From Nocardioides soli (GTDB taxonomy: Bacteria; Actinomycetota; Actinomycetes; Propionibacteriales; Nocardioidaceae): 34,811 bases of DNA. The notes beneath the pieces are model-generated. The model was given only the letters and a program-made list of their open reading frames with translations, made no database searches and was not told where the DNA came from. Of this stretch, positions 6,936-14,361 are shown piece after piece. The stretch spans positions 1-34,811 of the forward strand of contig NZ_JACHWR010000011.1 of NCBI RefSeq assembly GCF_014191495.1. Reading direction: 5' to 3'. The translations under genes were made by a program, and so were the position numbers. Each line of letters starts with the position of its first letter. Position 1 is the first letter of the stretch.

Positions 6936-7868
6936 GTGCCGGGCATGACGCTCCCCGGACGGCACCGGCTCGGCGCGATCGCCGTCGCGCTCGCGTGCGT
7001 CCTGGTCCCGCTAGCGCTGCCGTCCCCGGCGGCCGCCGCGAAGCGTGCCGTGACCAATGACCGCTACACCGGCACCGAGGACACCGTGCTCCGGGTCAAG
7101 GCGCCGCAGGGCGTGCTCGCCAACGACCGCATCCGCCGCGACGTACGCCGGCTCGTCGTGGTCAAGGCCCCGCGCCACGGCACGCTGAAGCTGGGCCGGC
7201 GCGGCGCTCTCCGCTACCGGCCGGCCCCGAACTGGTCGGGCCGCGACACCTTCCTCTACCGGGCCGTCGACAGGCAGGGCCGCCGCAACGTCGCGGTCGT
7301 GCGGATCGAGATCAAACCCGTCGACAACCCGACCACGACGGTCGACGACGTCGCCACCGTGCTCGAGGACGGCGTCGTCACCGGCAACGTCCTCGCCAAC
7401 GACTCCGACATCGACAGCAAGCTGGCGATCCTCGAGCACAACGCCTCCCGGGCGCCCGGCTCGTTCACGATCCGTCCCAACGGCGACTGGACCTACGCGC
7501 CCGCCGCCGACTGGAACGGGCTCGCCGTGGTCGGCTACGCCACCACCACCGGCGCCCTCGGCACGCTGCGGATCACGGTCACGCCGGTCGACGACCCGAC
7601 CGTCGTGGTGGACGACTTCGCGGCCGCTGTCGCGGGCGGCCCGATGATCACGGGCAACGTGCTCTCGAACGACATCGATGTCGACTCGGCCCTGAGCGTG
7701 GTCGACGACGCCTTCTCCGGCCCCGGCGACTGGGGCATCGACCCGGACGGCACCTGGCGCTACACGCCAGATCCGACCGAGGGCGGCATCGTCACCGTCA
7801 CCTACACCACCAACACCGGCGCGGTCGGCACGCTGCGGATCGAAATCACCGCGCCGGAGTCCGACTAG
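6936..7868 (+). CDS. Secreted protein with three cadherin/Ig-like (tandem-95-type) repeats
   Basis: The product is about 310 residues from GTG 6936, or 307 from ATG 6945, which is the better start because the signal peptide then begins MTLPGRHR. A hydrophobic stretch and an ALPSPAAAA cleavage region end at about residue 30. Three beta-sandwich repeats of about 90 residues follow. Each holds a GxVLANDxDIDS-like calcium-loop segment (VLANDRI, VLANDSDID, VLSNDIDVDS), a WxYxPAxDWNG-like strand and a closing LRIxxxPVD. This is the Ig-like/cadherin-like domain of large bacterial adhesins. Here it forms a short stand-alone secreted protein with no LPXTG motif and no C-terminal membrane helix, so it is probably released or bound to other surface material. 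No enzymatic domain is visible. Confidence 0.75.
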   Translation: MPGMTLPGRHRLGAIAVALACVLVPLALPSPAAAAKRAVTNDRYTGTEDTVLRVKAPQGVLANDRIRRDVRRLVVVKAPRHGTLKLGRRGALRYRPAPNWSGRDTFLYRAVDRQGRRNVAVVRIEIKPVDNPTTTVDDVATVLEDGVVTGNVLANDSDIDSKLAILEHNASRAPGSFTIRPNGDWTYAPAADWNGLAVVGYATTTGALGTLRITVTPVDDPTVVVDDFAAAVAGGPMITGNVLSNDIDVDSALSVVDDAFSGPGDWGIDPDGTWRYTPDPTEGGIVTVTYTTNTGAVGTLRIEITAPESD

Positions 7869-7920
7869 CCGCGCAGCCCGCCAGGTCCCGGAGGGGAGGA
7901 CGACTTCTCGGGCGATCCTG

Positions 7921-7985
7921 GCACTTCTGGGGTGTTGCAACACCCGAGAAGTGCCGGGATACCCGGTGCACCGGGTATCCCGGCA
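7921..7985. repeat. Two overlapping 34-bp palindromes between convergent genes
   Basis: 7921-7954 is a 34-bp inverted repeat with a single mismatched pair and the perfect core GGGTGTTGCAACACCC. 7952-7985 is a perfect 34-bp palindrome with arm TGCCGGGATACCCGGTG, and the two share three bases. A third copy of ACTTCTCGGG at 7903-7912 could pair with 7943-7952 instead, allowing alternative folds. They lie between the convergent stops at 7868 (+) and 8022 (-). Bidirectional termination is likely, but a zero-loop 34-bp palindrome is more than a terminator needs. Confidence 0.75.
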
Positions 7986-8021
7986 AAGACCGGCGGCGCC
8001 TCCGACTAGCCCTCGTCAGGC

Positions 8022-8804
8022 TCAGGCGCGGGCGTGCCACCGGCCGTCGTCGTCGCGACGCACCCGGATCGGGTGGTCGAAGGCCGCCGACACCAGCTCG
8101 GTGGTGAGGACGCCGTCGACGGGGCCGGCCGCGACCAGCCGGCCGTCGCGCAGCAGCGCGGCGTGGGTGGTCGCGGGCGGCAGCTCCTCGAAGTGGTGGG
8201 TGACCATCACCGTCGTCAGCCCCGCGATCCGGGTCGGCAGCTCGTCGAGGGTGCGGATCATCTGCTCGCGCGCCGCGACGTCGAGGCCCGTGCTCGGCTC
8301 GTCGAGGAGCAGCAGCGGCGGGTCGGTCATCAGCGCCCGGGCGATCAGGGTCCGGCCGCGCTCGCCCTGCGACATCGTGTGCCAGTGCGGGGAGGTCGGG
8401 ACGTCGACGCCGAGCGTCTTCATCATCAGGTGCGCGCGGTCGAGCTCGTCGGTCGTCGGCTCCCAGCGCGGCACCCGCTCGATCGTGCCGGTGATGCCGG
8501 TGAGCACGACGTCCTCGACGGTGAGGTCGGAGCGCAGCGGGTGCCGGGGGTTCACGAACCCGATCGACCGGCGCAGCTCGCGCAGGTCGATCTCGCCGAG
8601 CCGGTGGCCGAGCACCCGGACCCATCCCCGGCTGGGGAAGGTCACCGCGCCGCAGAGGTTGAGAAGCGTGCTCTTGCCGGCGCCGTTGGGCCCGATCAGC
8701 GCCCACTGCTCGCCGGACCCGACCTCGAGGTCGATGTCGGCGAGCAGCGGGCGCCCGTCGCGGACGAAGGTGACGTCGTGGAGCTCCAGCGCGGGTGTGG
8801 TCAC
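8022..8804 (-). CDS. ABC transporter ATP-binding protein
   Basis: This 260-residue ATPase starts at GTG 8804 (TTPALELHDVTFV); the open frame runs further upstream, but that extension is Arg/Pro-rich shadow sequence. Motifs in order are Walker A GPNGAGKST (about 40), a signature MSQGERGRTLIARAL (about 150), Walker B LLLLDEPSTGLD (about 173) and the switch histidine in MVTHHFEELP. The signature has MSQGE rather than LSGGQ, as in some molybdate-F-like and cytosolic ABC proteins. No permease is directly paired with it, but it lies 34 bp downstream of the DrrB-like permease on the same strand and may be in that operon. Confidence 0.88.
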   Translation of the reverse strand: MTTPALELHDVTFVRDGRPLLADIDLEVGSGEQWALIGPNGAGKSTLLNLCGAVTFPSRGWVRVLGHRLGEIDLRELRRSIGFVNPRHPLRSDLTVEDVVLTGITGTIERVPRWEPTTDELDRAHLMMKTLGVDVPTSPHWHTMSQGERGRTLIARALMTDPPLLLLDEPSTGLDVAAREQMIRTLDELPTRIAGLTTVMVTHHFEELPPATTHAALLRDGRLVAAGPVDGVLTTELVSAAFDHPIRVRRDDDGRWHARA

Positions 8805-8838
8805 TCGCCCACGGTAGGCGCCGAGGCGGGCCGCGCGG

Positions 8839-9600
8839 TCAGGCGTTCTCCTTGCGGAACGTCGCGGTGCCCCACCAGGTGCCGAGCGCGGCCAGCACCG
8901 CCGCCCAGGCCGCACCCCAGAAGACCGTCGAGGTGCCGAAGTCACCGGCGAAGGAGCCACGCACCGCGTCGACGATGTAGCGGAACGGCATGAAGTCGCT
9001 GATCTTCTGCAGCCACTCCGGCCCGATCGTCATCGGCAGCAGGATGCCGCTGAGCAGCAGCACCGGCATCATCACGATGTTGATCACCGGCGCCATCACG
9101 TCCTCGCTCTTGGTGGTCAGCGCCAGAGCGTTCGACGCGGCGGCGCACGCGCCGCCGACCACGAGGGTGATGAAGATGCCGAGCAGCACGCCGCCCACCG
9201 ATCCGCGCATGCCCATCAGGTAGCCGAGGCCGACCAGGATCAGCGCCTGCACGAACAGCTGGATGACGTCGCGCATCAGCCGGCCGACCAGCAGCGCCGT
9301 CCGGCTGGCGGGCGTGACCCGCTCGGCCTCGATGACACCCTCGCGCCACTCCCCGATCAGACCGAAGCCGGCGAAGAACGCCCCGAACATGCCCAGCTGC
9401 ACCAGCAGTCCCGGCACCAGGAAGGTGTAGGCGTTGTCGGTGCCGGTGTCGAAGGAGCCGACCAGCGGCTTGAGCAGCGGGCCGAACAGCACCAGGTAGA
9501 GCACCGGCTGCATGATCCCGATCAGCACCCAGGCCGGGTTGCGCAGGTTCATCCGGATCTGACGCCGGAAGACGATGTTGCTCTCACCCACGAACGCCAT
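8839..9600 (-). CDS. ABC-2 type permease, DrrB-like
   Basis: This 253-residue membrane protein is of the ABC-2 family with six hydrophobic segments: an N-terminal helix at PAWVLIGIMQPVLYLVLFG (about 23-41), others around 60-85, 105-130, 135-165 and 170-195, and the last at about 225-245. The EWREGVIEAERVTPASRTALLVGR loop is characteristic of daunorubicin-resistance permeases. With the ATPase encoded just upstream it would form an exporter of lipophilic compounds. The ATG at 9600-9598 shares one base with the ATPase stop (TGATG), which indicates translational coupling. Confidence 0.9.
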   Translation of the reverse strand: MAFVGESNIVFRRQIRMNLRNPAWVLIGIMQPVLYLVLFGPLLKPLVGSFDTGTDNAYTFLVPGLLVQLGMFGAFFAGFGLIGEWREGVIEAERVTPASRTALLVGRLMRDVIQLFVQALILVGLGYLMGMRGSVGGVLLGIFITLVVGGACAAASNALALTTKSEDVMAPVINIVMMPVLLLSGILLPMTIGPEWLQKISDFMPFRYIVDAVRGSFAGDFGTSTVFWGAAWAAVLAALGTWWGTATFRKENA

Positions 9601-10613
9601 CAGGCCACCTCCTCCTTCTGCTCCGGCTCGCCCTCGGACGACGAGGCCTCGCCGGCCTCGGCGTCGCGCAGGGACCGGCCGGTGAGGGTCAGGAACACGT
9701 CGTCGAGCGTCGGCCGGAGCACCTCGATCGAGTCGAGGACGACGCCGGCGGACCCGAGGTCGCGCAGCAGGCTCGGTACGACGCGGCCGGCCCGCTCGAC
9801 CCGGCCGCGGACGCGGCGCCCGTCGGTCTCGACCGCCTGCCCGATCGCGCCGAGCCGCTGGGCGGCCACCGCGACCTGGTCGTCGGAGGCCACCTCGAGG
9901 TCGACCAGGTCGCCGGCGACCTGGGCCTTGAGGTTGTCGGCGGTGTCGCTCGCGACGATCCGGCCCTGGTCGATGATCACGATCCGGTCGGCGAGCGCGT
10001 CGGCCTCGTCGAGGTAGTGCGTCGTGAGGAAGACCGTGGCGCCGTGCGAGGTGCGCAGGCTCTCGATGTGCTCCCACAGGTTGGCCCGCGCCTGCGGGTC
10101 GAGCCCGGTGGTCGGCTCGTCGAGGAAGACCAGCGTCGGGTCGTGGATCAGCCCCATCACCACGTCGAGGCGGCGCTTCTGCCCGCCGGACATGTTCTTG
10201 GGCATCCGCTTCCACAGCCCGTCGAGCTGGAGCCGCTCGAACAGCTCCTGGCCACGGCGTACGGCGTCGCCGCGCGCCATGCCGTAGAGCATCCCGTGGT
10301 CGACGACCTCGTCGCCGGCGTACGCACCGGAGAAGGTCGAGCCGACCTGCGAGACGTAGCCGATGCTCCGGCGCACCTGCACCGGCTCCTTGACGACGTC
10401 GTAGCCGGCGACCGTGGCGGTGCCGGCGGTCGGGCGCAGCAGCGTGGTCAGCATCCGCAGGGTCGTGGTCTTGCCGGCGCCGTTCGGGCCGAGGAAGCCC
10501 ACGACCTCGCCCTCGGCGACGTCGAGGTCGACGCCGTCGACGGCACGGACCTCCTTGGCCGCCTTGCCCCGTCCGGTGTGGAAGGTCTGCACGAGTCCTC
10601 GTGCGGTGATCAT
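9600..10613 (-). CDS. ABC exporter ATPase, DrrA-like
   Basis: This 337-residue ATPase starts at ATG 10613 (MITARGLVQTFHTG), chosen over an upstream in-frame start because AGGAGA lies 6-7 bp before it and the conserved sequence begins there. It has Walker A GPNGAGKTTT (about 45), Q-loop SQVGSTF, signature MSGGQKRRLDVVMGL (about 142), Walker B LVFLDEPTTGLDP and H-loop TTHYLDEAD. A C-terminal domain from about 225, ending VLRPTLDDVFLTLTGRSL, is the DUF4162-type tail of DrrA proteins. Its last residues are acidic (Glu-rich). It powers the DrrB-like permease. Two matching inverted repeats at 10627-10658 lie just upstream and probably control the operon. Confidence 0.92.
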   Translation of the reverse strand: MITARGLVQTFHTGRGKAAKEVRAVDGVDLDVAEGEVVGFLGPNGAGKTTTLRMLTTLLRPTAGTATVAGYDVVKEPVQVRRSIGYVSQVGSTFSGAYAGDEVVDHGMLYGMARGDAVRRGQELFERLQLDGLWKRMPKNMSGGQKRRLDVVMGLIHDPTLVFLDEPTTGLDPQARANLWEHIESLRTSHGATVFLTTHYLDEADALADRIVIIDQGRIVASDTADNLKAQVAGDLVDLEVASDDQVAVAAQRLGAIGQAVETDGRRVRGRVERAGRVVPSLLRDLGSAGVVLDSIEVLRPTLDDVFLTLTGRSLRDAEAGEASSSEGEPEQKEEVA

Positions 10614-10626
10614 CTGGTCTCCTATG

Positions 10627-10658
10627 TTCAAACTTGAATAGAAGTGTTCAACATTGAA
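10627..10658. promoter_or_regulatory. Paired operator of the DrrAB-like operon
   Basis: Two inverted repeats of form TTCAA-nn-TTGAA, at 10627-10638 and 10647-10658, have centres exactly 20 bp apart, about two helical turns, on the same face of the DNA. They form an AT-rich island immediately upstream of the AGGAGA/ATG of the ATPase gene. This is a strong candidate for cooperative repressor binding. The PadR regulator at 12338-12970 is the nearest plausible binder; this link is inference. Confidence 0.65.
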
Positions 10659-10733
10659 TACCCGGCCGTCAAGCCGCACCCCGGACCGACCCGCCGCCGC
10701 GGCCGGACTCATCGGTCCGGTCGGCCCCGGCCG

Positions 10734-11504
10734 TCAGCTCCACGTCACGGCGGCGCGCTCGCTCCATCCGGGACCGAGGTCGGGGCGCACCGAGCGGTTC
10801 CACAGGGCGAGGTAGAGCTCGACCGCGGTGCCGGTCAGCTCCCAGTCGGCGGGCGGCAGCTGCGGGACCGGCCCGGTGCCGCGCTCGGTCACGGCCGGAC
10901 GCGGGCCGATCCGCACCAGCCACCAGTCCGGCGCGTCGTCCGGGGCGACCACCAGCACGGCGTCCTCGTCGCAGCGCAGCCGCGAGACCGGCCGGGTCAC
11001 GAACCCGCCGAGCATCTCGTCGATCCCGTCGGTGGCCAGCTCGGTGCCGATCCAGGTCTCGGCCGGGTCCGGCCGCCGCCCGAACACCGCGGACAGGGCG
11101 TCGACGGCGTGCATGGTCGTCTCGTGACACTGGCGCCGGGCCCAGAACTCCCGTGGCCGGGGCGCATCGTGGAGGTACACCGGCGCCCGGACGTCGTCCG
11201 GCGCCCCGGCGATCGCCTCCACCAGCTCGATCGCCCCGTCGCGCAGCCACTCCAGCGGGTCCTCGGCCGCGCGGCCCTCGGCCTCGAGCGCGTCGGCGTC
11301 CCGGTCGAGCGGCCGCTCGCCGCGCAGCAGGCCGGCCGCCCAGCGGTGCACCATGGCCTGGTGCGCGACCAGGTCGCGCACCGTCCACCCGGGGCAGGTC
11401 GGCACGGGAGCCGCGAGTCCGGCGCGGTCGGCGTACCGCACGAACGCGACCATCGCGGCGCGCAGGCCCTCGAGATGCTGGGCCAGGGGAAGCTGGGTGG
11501 GCAC
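10734..11504 (-). CDS. Maleylpyruvate-isomerase-family / DinB-like (MDMPI) protein
   Basis: This 256-residue protein starts at GTG 11504. The N-terminal four-helix DinB-like domain shows CPGWTVRDLVAHQAMVHRW (about 38-56), typical of mycothiol-dependent maleylpyruvate isomerase relatives. A likely second metal-site segment, CHETTMHAVDAL (about 130), provides E-x3-H. The first-site His in VAHQ plus this Glu and His would form the divalent metal site. A C-terminal domain from about 160 resembles the MDMPI C-terminal domain. Family members use mycothiol, act in detoxification or have no known role. It is divergent from the NYN gene, and no ring-cleavage genes are near, so a true maleylpyruvate isomerase is unlikely. 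Confidence 0.8.
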   Translation of the reverse strand: MPTQLPLAQHLEGLRAAMVAFVRYADRAGLAAPVPTCPGWTVRDLVAHQAMVHRWAAGLLRGERPLDRDADALEAEGRAAEDPLEWLRDGAIELVEAIAGAPDDVRAPVYLHDAPRPREFWARRQCHETTMHAVDALSAVFGRRPDPAETWIGTELATDGIDEMLGGFVTRPVSRLRCDEDAVLVVAPDDAPDWWLVRIGPRPAVTERGTGPVPQLPPADWELTGTAVELYLALWNRSVRPDLGPGWSERAAVTWS

Positions 11505-11519
11505 GTCACGAGGGTGGCA

Positions 11520-11552
11520 CCTCGCGCGAGGCGCGGCATCCGGATTATCCGG
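11520..11552. promoter_or_regulatory. Two short palindromes in a divergent promoter gap
   Basis: CCTCGCGCGAGG (11520-11531) and CCGGAT-T-ATCCGG (11540-11552) are both perfect palindromes in the 71 bp between the divergent MDMPI (11504) and NYN (11576) genes. They may be operator sites. Short GC-rich palindromes also arise by chance in this genome. Confidence 0.3.
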
Positions 11553-11575
11553 GCGCCGAGTGGTAGGAGTGGTCG

Positions 11576-12334
11576 GTGACCGAGCCCGCCACCGTCCGCC
11601 TGGCCGTGCTCATCGACGCCGACAACGTCTCGTCGTCCCATGCCGCCGCTCTCCTCGGAGAGCTCGCCCGGTACGCCGTGCCGACGGTGAAGCGCGCGTA
11701 CGGCGACTGGACGACCCAGCAGCTGAGCGGGTGGAAGGGCGAGCTGGCGCGGCACGCGATCCAGCCGGTGCAGCAGTTCGCCAACACGGTCGGCAAGAAC
11801 TCCACCGACTCCGCGCTGATCATCGACGCGATGGACCTGCTCTACGCGGGCAACCTCGACGCGTTCGCCCTCGTGTCGAGCGACAGCGACTTCACCCGGC
11901 TGGCCACCCGACTCCGGGAGTCGGGCAAGACCGTCTACGGGCTCGGCCAGCGCAAGACGCCAGCTTCCCTGCAGTCCGCCTGCGACAAGTTCATCTTCCT
12001 CGAGGTGCTCCGCGACGAGGAGGAGACGACGGGCGACGCGGTCGGCCGGGACGTCGACGACGACTCCCTGCCGGACCTGCGCACCATTCTCGAGGCGGCC
12101 GTGCGCAGCACCGCGCAGGACGATGGCTGGGCGCCCCTCGGCGCCGTCGGCACCTACCTCGGCAAGGCTCACGCCTCGTTCGATCCCCGGCACTACGGCT
12201 TCCCCCGGCTCAGTGCCCTCGCCGGTGCCCAGGACTACCTCGACCTCGACCACCCCGAGGGCGGGCAGCCGCGGGTGCGGCTGCGGCCGCGTCGTCCGGC
12301 CCGGAAGCGGTCCGCCCCCCAGGCGAAGGGTTGA
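11576..12334 (+). CDS. NYN (PIN-like) nuclease-fold protein with C-terminal OST-HTH/LOTUS domain
   Basis: This 252-residue protein starts at GTG 11576, with AGGAGT 7 bp upstream. The NYN core (about 8-145) shows acidic residues at the expected sites: VLIDADN (Asp14, Asp16), STDSALIIDAMDLLY (about 80-94) and VSSDSDFTRLA (about 101-111). These form the Mg2+ site of PIN-like RNases (LabA/DUF88 group). From about 160, a DLRTILEAAVRS...GWAPLGAVGTYLGK...FDPRHYGFPRLSALA segment matches the OST-HTH/LOTUS domain, an RNA- or G-quadruplex-binding wing-helix also found in eukaryotic LKAP/MARF1 and TDRD5/7. The tail is basic. An RNA-cleaving or RNA-binding role is therefore likely. The gene converges on padR with a 3-bp gap. 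Confidence 0.85.
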   Translation: MTEPATVRLAVLIDADNVSSSHAAALLGELARYAVPTVKRAYGDWTTQQLSGWKGELARHAIQPVQQFANTVGKNSTDSALIIDAMDLLYAGNLDAFALVSSDSDFTRLATRLRESGKTVYGLGQRKTPASLQSACDKFIFLEVLRDEEETTGDAVGRDVDDDSLPDLRTILEAAVRSTAQDDGWAPLGAVGTYLGKAHASFDPRHYGFPRLSALAGAQDYLDLDHPEGGQPRVRLRPRRPARKRSAPQAKG

Positions 12335-12337
12335 GCC

Positions 12338-12970
12338 TCAACGGTCCAGGAGTGCGCGGTACTTCTCCCGGTCGGCGTTCATCTGCCAGCCCGGGTCGTC
12401 GGCGGGCGGCGACCACGAGCCGTCCTCCGGAGACACCGGCAGGGTGCCGTCTCGGAGGTCCTGGATGGTCTCGCGCAGCCAGGCCAGCTCCGCCACGGCG
12501 AGGTCCAGCCAGAGCAGCATGGTCCGGGTGGCGTGGGGCGGCGCGGCACCGGTCTTGGCCTCGACGAACTCCGCCACGGTGCGCTCGAGCTCGACCCGCC
12601 GGGTGGTCAACGACCGCAGCACGGCGGGCTTGTCGAGCAGCGGCAGCATCGAGAACGCGACGTTGAACGCCGTGCGCTCATAGGGGTTCACGGTCTCGAG
12701 CGCGTCGACCAGCAGCCGGTCGAGCTCGGTCCGGCCGGAGTCGGTCAGCTCGTAGACCGCCACCTCCCGGCCGCCGTCGACGAGGTCGTGCCGGCGCAGG
12801 TGCCCCTGGCCGGTCAGCGTGGTCAGCCCGTGGTAGATCGAGCCCGGGTTGGTGTGCGCCCAGCGGTCGACATGCCACGACAGCAGCTCGCGCCGGATCT
12901 GGTAGCCGTTGACCGGCTCGAAGAGCGCGACCGCCCCCAGGAGCAGCATGCGGGTCTCCTGGCCGGCCAT
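12338..12970 (-). CDS. PadR family transcriptional regulator
   Basis: This 210-residue protein has an N-terminal winged helix, LLLGAVALFEPVNGYQIRREL followed by PGSIYHGLTTLTGQGHLRR (about 42-60), the hallmark of PadR. The beta wing is EVAVYELTDSGRTEL. A C-terminal alpha-helical PadR/Vir-type dimerisation domain runs to the end. PadR proteins usually repress efflux pumps and detoxification genes and respond to phenolics or drugs. The nearest candidates are the DrrAB exporter operon (operator pair at 10627-10658) and the divergent ppgK. The 42-bp gap to ppgK contains GGAGTC three times (12973-13000 area), a possible autoregulatory site. The stop is nearly back to back with the NYN gene stop. 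Confidence 0.88.
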   Translation of the reverse strand: MAGQETRMLLLGAVALFEPVNGYQIRRELLSWHVDRWAHTNPGSIYHGLTTLTGQGHLRRHDLVDGGREVAVYELTDSGRTELDRLLVDALETVNPYERTAFNVAFSMLPLLDKPAVLRSLTTRRVELERTVAEFVEAKTGAAPPHATRTMLLWLDLAVAELAWLRETIQDLRDGTLPVSPEDGSWSPPADDPGWQMNADREKYRALLDR

Positions 12971-13012
12971 GACCGGAGTCTAGGAGTCGTCCCGGAGTCA
13001 TAGGGTCGGGCC

Positions 13013-13777
13013 ATGGCTTCCTCAGGCACGAACGAGCAGCCCTTCGGGATCGACTTCGGCGGCACCGGCATCAAGGGCGCGCCGGTCGACCTCGAGATCG
13101 GCGACTTCGCCGGGGAGCGCGAGCGGCTCCGGACCCCGCATCCGTCGAAGCCGCAGGTGATCGCCGAAGCCTTCGTCGAGCTGCTGGCGAAGTTCCCCGA
13201 CTGCCGCGGCGCCGTCGGCGTGACCGTGCCCGGCGTCGTCCGCCACGGGGTGGTGCACTCGGCGGCCAACATCGACAAGGCCTGGGTCGGCACCGACGCC
13301 GACCGGCTCTTCACCGAGGCGACCGGGCGCGACGTGCACGTCGTCAACGACGCGGACGCCGCGGGCCTGGCCGAGGTGCGGTACGGCGCGGCGCGGGGCC
13401 GGTCGGGGCTGGTCATCGTCACGACGCTCGGCACCGGCATCGGCTCGGCGCTCGTCCACGACGGCGTGCTGGTGCCCAACTCCGAGCTCGGCCACCTCGA
13501 GATCGACGGCCACGACGCCGAGTCCCGGGCGGCCAACAGCGCCCGCGAGCGCGAGGAGCTGTCGTGGAAGCACTGGGCCAAGCGGCTCACGGCGTACTAC
13601 CGGACGCTGGAGCGGCTCTTCTCCCCGGAGCTGTTCGTGGTGGGCGGCGGGGTCTCCAAGGAGTCCGACGAGTTCCTGCCGCTGCTCGACCTCGACACCG
13701 AGATCATCCCGGCGCAGCTGCGCAACAAGGCGGGCGTCGTGGGTGCCGCGCTCTACGCCTCCGAGGGCGGCGGCTGA
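13013..13777 (+). CDS. ppgK: Polyphosphate glucokinase
   Basis: This 254-residue ROK-family sugar kinase is of the actinobacterial polyphosphate/ATP-glucomannokinase type (about 250-270 residues usual). It has GIDFGGTGIKGAPVD (phosphate loop, about 12-26), GVTVPGVV, VVNDADAAGLAEVRYGAARG (catalytic Asp region, about 115-134), TTLGTGIGSAL (about 142-152) and NSELGHLEIDG (about 160-170; the Glu and His-containing sugar-binding segment). The HxxGCG zinc motif of other ROK kinases is absent, as is normal for PpgK. The enzyme phosphorylates glucose in the cytosol using polyphosphate or ATP, feeding glycolysis. It is divergent from padR and begins at ATG 13013. Confidence 0.92.
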   Translation: MASSGTNEQPFGIDFGGTGIKGAPVDLEIGDFAGERERLRTPHPSKPQVIAEAFVELLAKFPDCRGAVGVTVPGVVRHGVVHSAANIDKAWVGTDADRLFTEATGRDVHVVNDADAAGLAEVRYGAARGRSGLVIVTTLGTGIGSALVHDGVLVPNSELGHLEIDGHDAESRAANSAREREELSWKHWAKRLTAYYRTLERLFSPELFVVGGGVSKESDEFLPLLDLDTEIIPAQLRNKAGVVGAALYASEGGG

Positions 13778-13805
13778 GCGGAGACGCGTCCGCGGATCCG
13801 CTGAT

Positions 13806-13862
13806 GGTGGTCGAGCGAGCCGCGCGACTGACGAACGAAGTCGCGACTGGCGTGTCGAGACC
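13806..13862. repeat. GGTGGTCGAG...TCGAGACC palindromic repeat element
   Basis: This 57-bp element begins GGTGGTCGAG (13806-13815) and ends TCGAGACC (13855-13862). Its inner arms CGCGACT and AGTCGCG pair around a 9-nt loop. Its ends resemble those of the GGTGGTTGAG / TCGAAACCACC elements at 20333-20760 and 33511-33734, so it looks like a diverged or sister family member. It lies between convergent ppgK and marR. Confidence 0.55.
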
Positions 13863-13871
13863 TGACGAGCA

Positions 13872-13884
13872 GACCTGCCAGGTC
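13872..13884 (-). terminator. Hairpin overlapping the marR stop codon
   Basis: GACCTG-C-CAGGTC is a perfect 6-bp-arm hairpin that includes part of the TGA of marR (13885-13883). It could help terminate or stabilise the 3' end. There is no following T run, and a 1-nt loop would open to a larger one. Confidence 0.3.
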
Positions 13885-14344
13885 AGTCGGCCTCCAGGTG
13901 TTCGAATGCGGCGATCGCGCCGCGCAGGTACCGCTCGACGACCGCGCGCTCCTCGGCAGTGAACGACCGGTCGAGCCGCTCCAGCTCGCGGAACATCGGC
14001 AGCAGCTGGGTGAACACCTCCTCGCGGCCCGAGGGTGTCATCTCGACCTGGGTACGCCGCCGGTCGGCCTCGTGCGGGGTCCGCCGGACGTGGCCGCGCT
14101 GCGCCAGCCGGTCGACCAGCCCGGTCGCGGCCGCGGTGGTGACGTCGAGGATCCGGGCCAGCTCACCCGGACCGAGCGCCCCCTGCGTCAGGTGCTCCAT
14201 CGCGACCAGGTCGCTCTCGGACAGACCCGCTCGGCGCGCGATCACGTGCCGCAGCCGGCCGCCCCGCTCGATGGCCTCGCGCAGCGCCCTCAGGCTGCCG
14301 GCCGGCTCCCAGCGGTCGGCGAACGCGGTTGCGGGTCCCGCCAT
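13883..14344 (-). CDS. MarR family transcriptional regulator
   Basis: This 153-residue protein has the MarR winged helix: LSESDLVAMEHLTQGALGPGELARILDVTTAAATGLVDRLAQRGHVRR (recognition helix about 70-85), followed by the wing HEADRRRTQVEMTPSGRE, whose D-R-R motif is characteristic. It is divergent from the MMPL transporter gene. The intergenic inverted repeat at 14362-14382 sits between candidate -35 and -10 elements of that gene, so this protein is most likely the repressor of the pump and of itself. The ligand is unknown. A TetR/MMPL pair elsewhere in the window has a comparable layout. Confidence 0.9.
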   Translation of the reverse strand: MAGPATAFADRWEPAGSLRALREAIERGGRLRHVIARRAGLSESDLVAMEHLTQGALGPGELARILDVTTAAATGLVDRLAQRGHVRRTPHEADRRRTQVEMTPSGREEVFTQLLPMFRELERLDRSFTAEERAVVERYLRGAIAAFEHLEAD

Positions 14345-14361
14345 TTCATCTCACCTGCTTG

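Noticed and set aside
9601..10215. Upstream extension of the permease frame
   Set aside because: The frame is open to 10215, but this part overlaps the ATPase gene; the permease text begins at ATG 9600, coupled to the ATPase stop.
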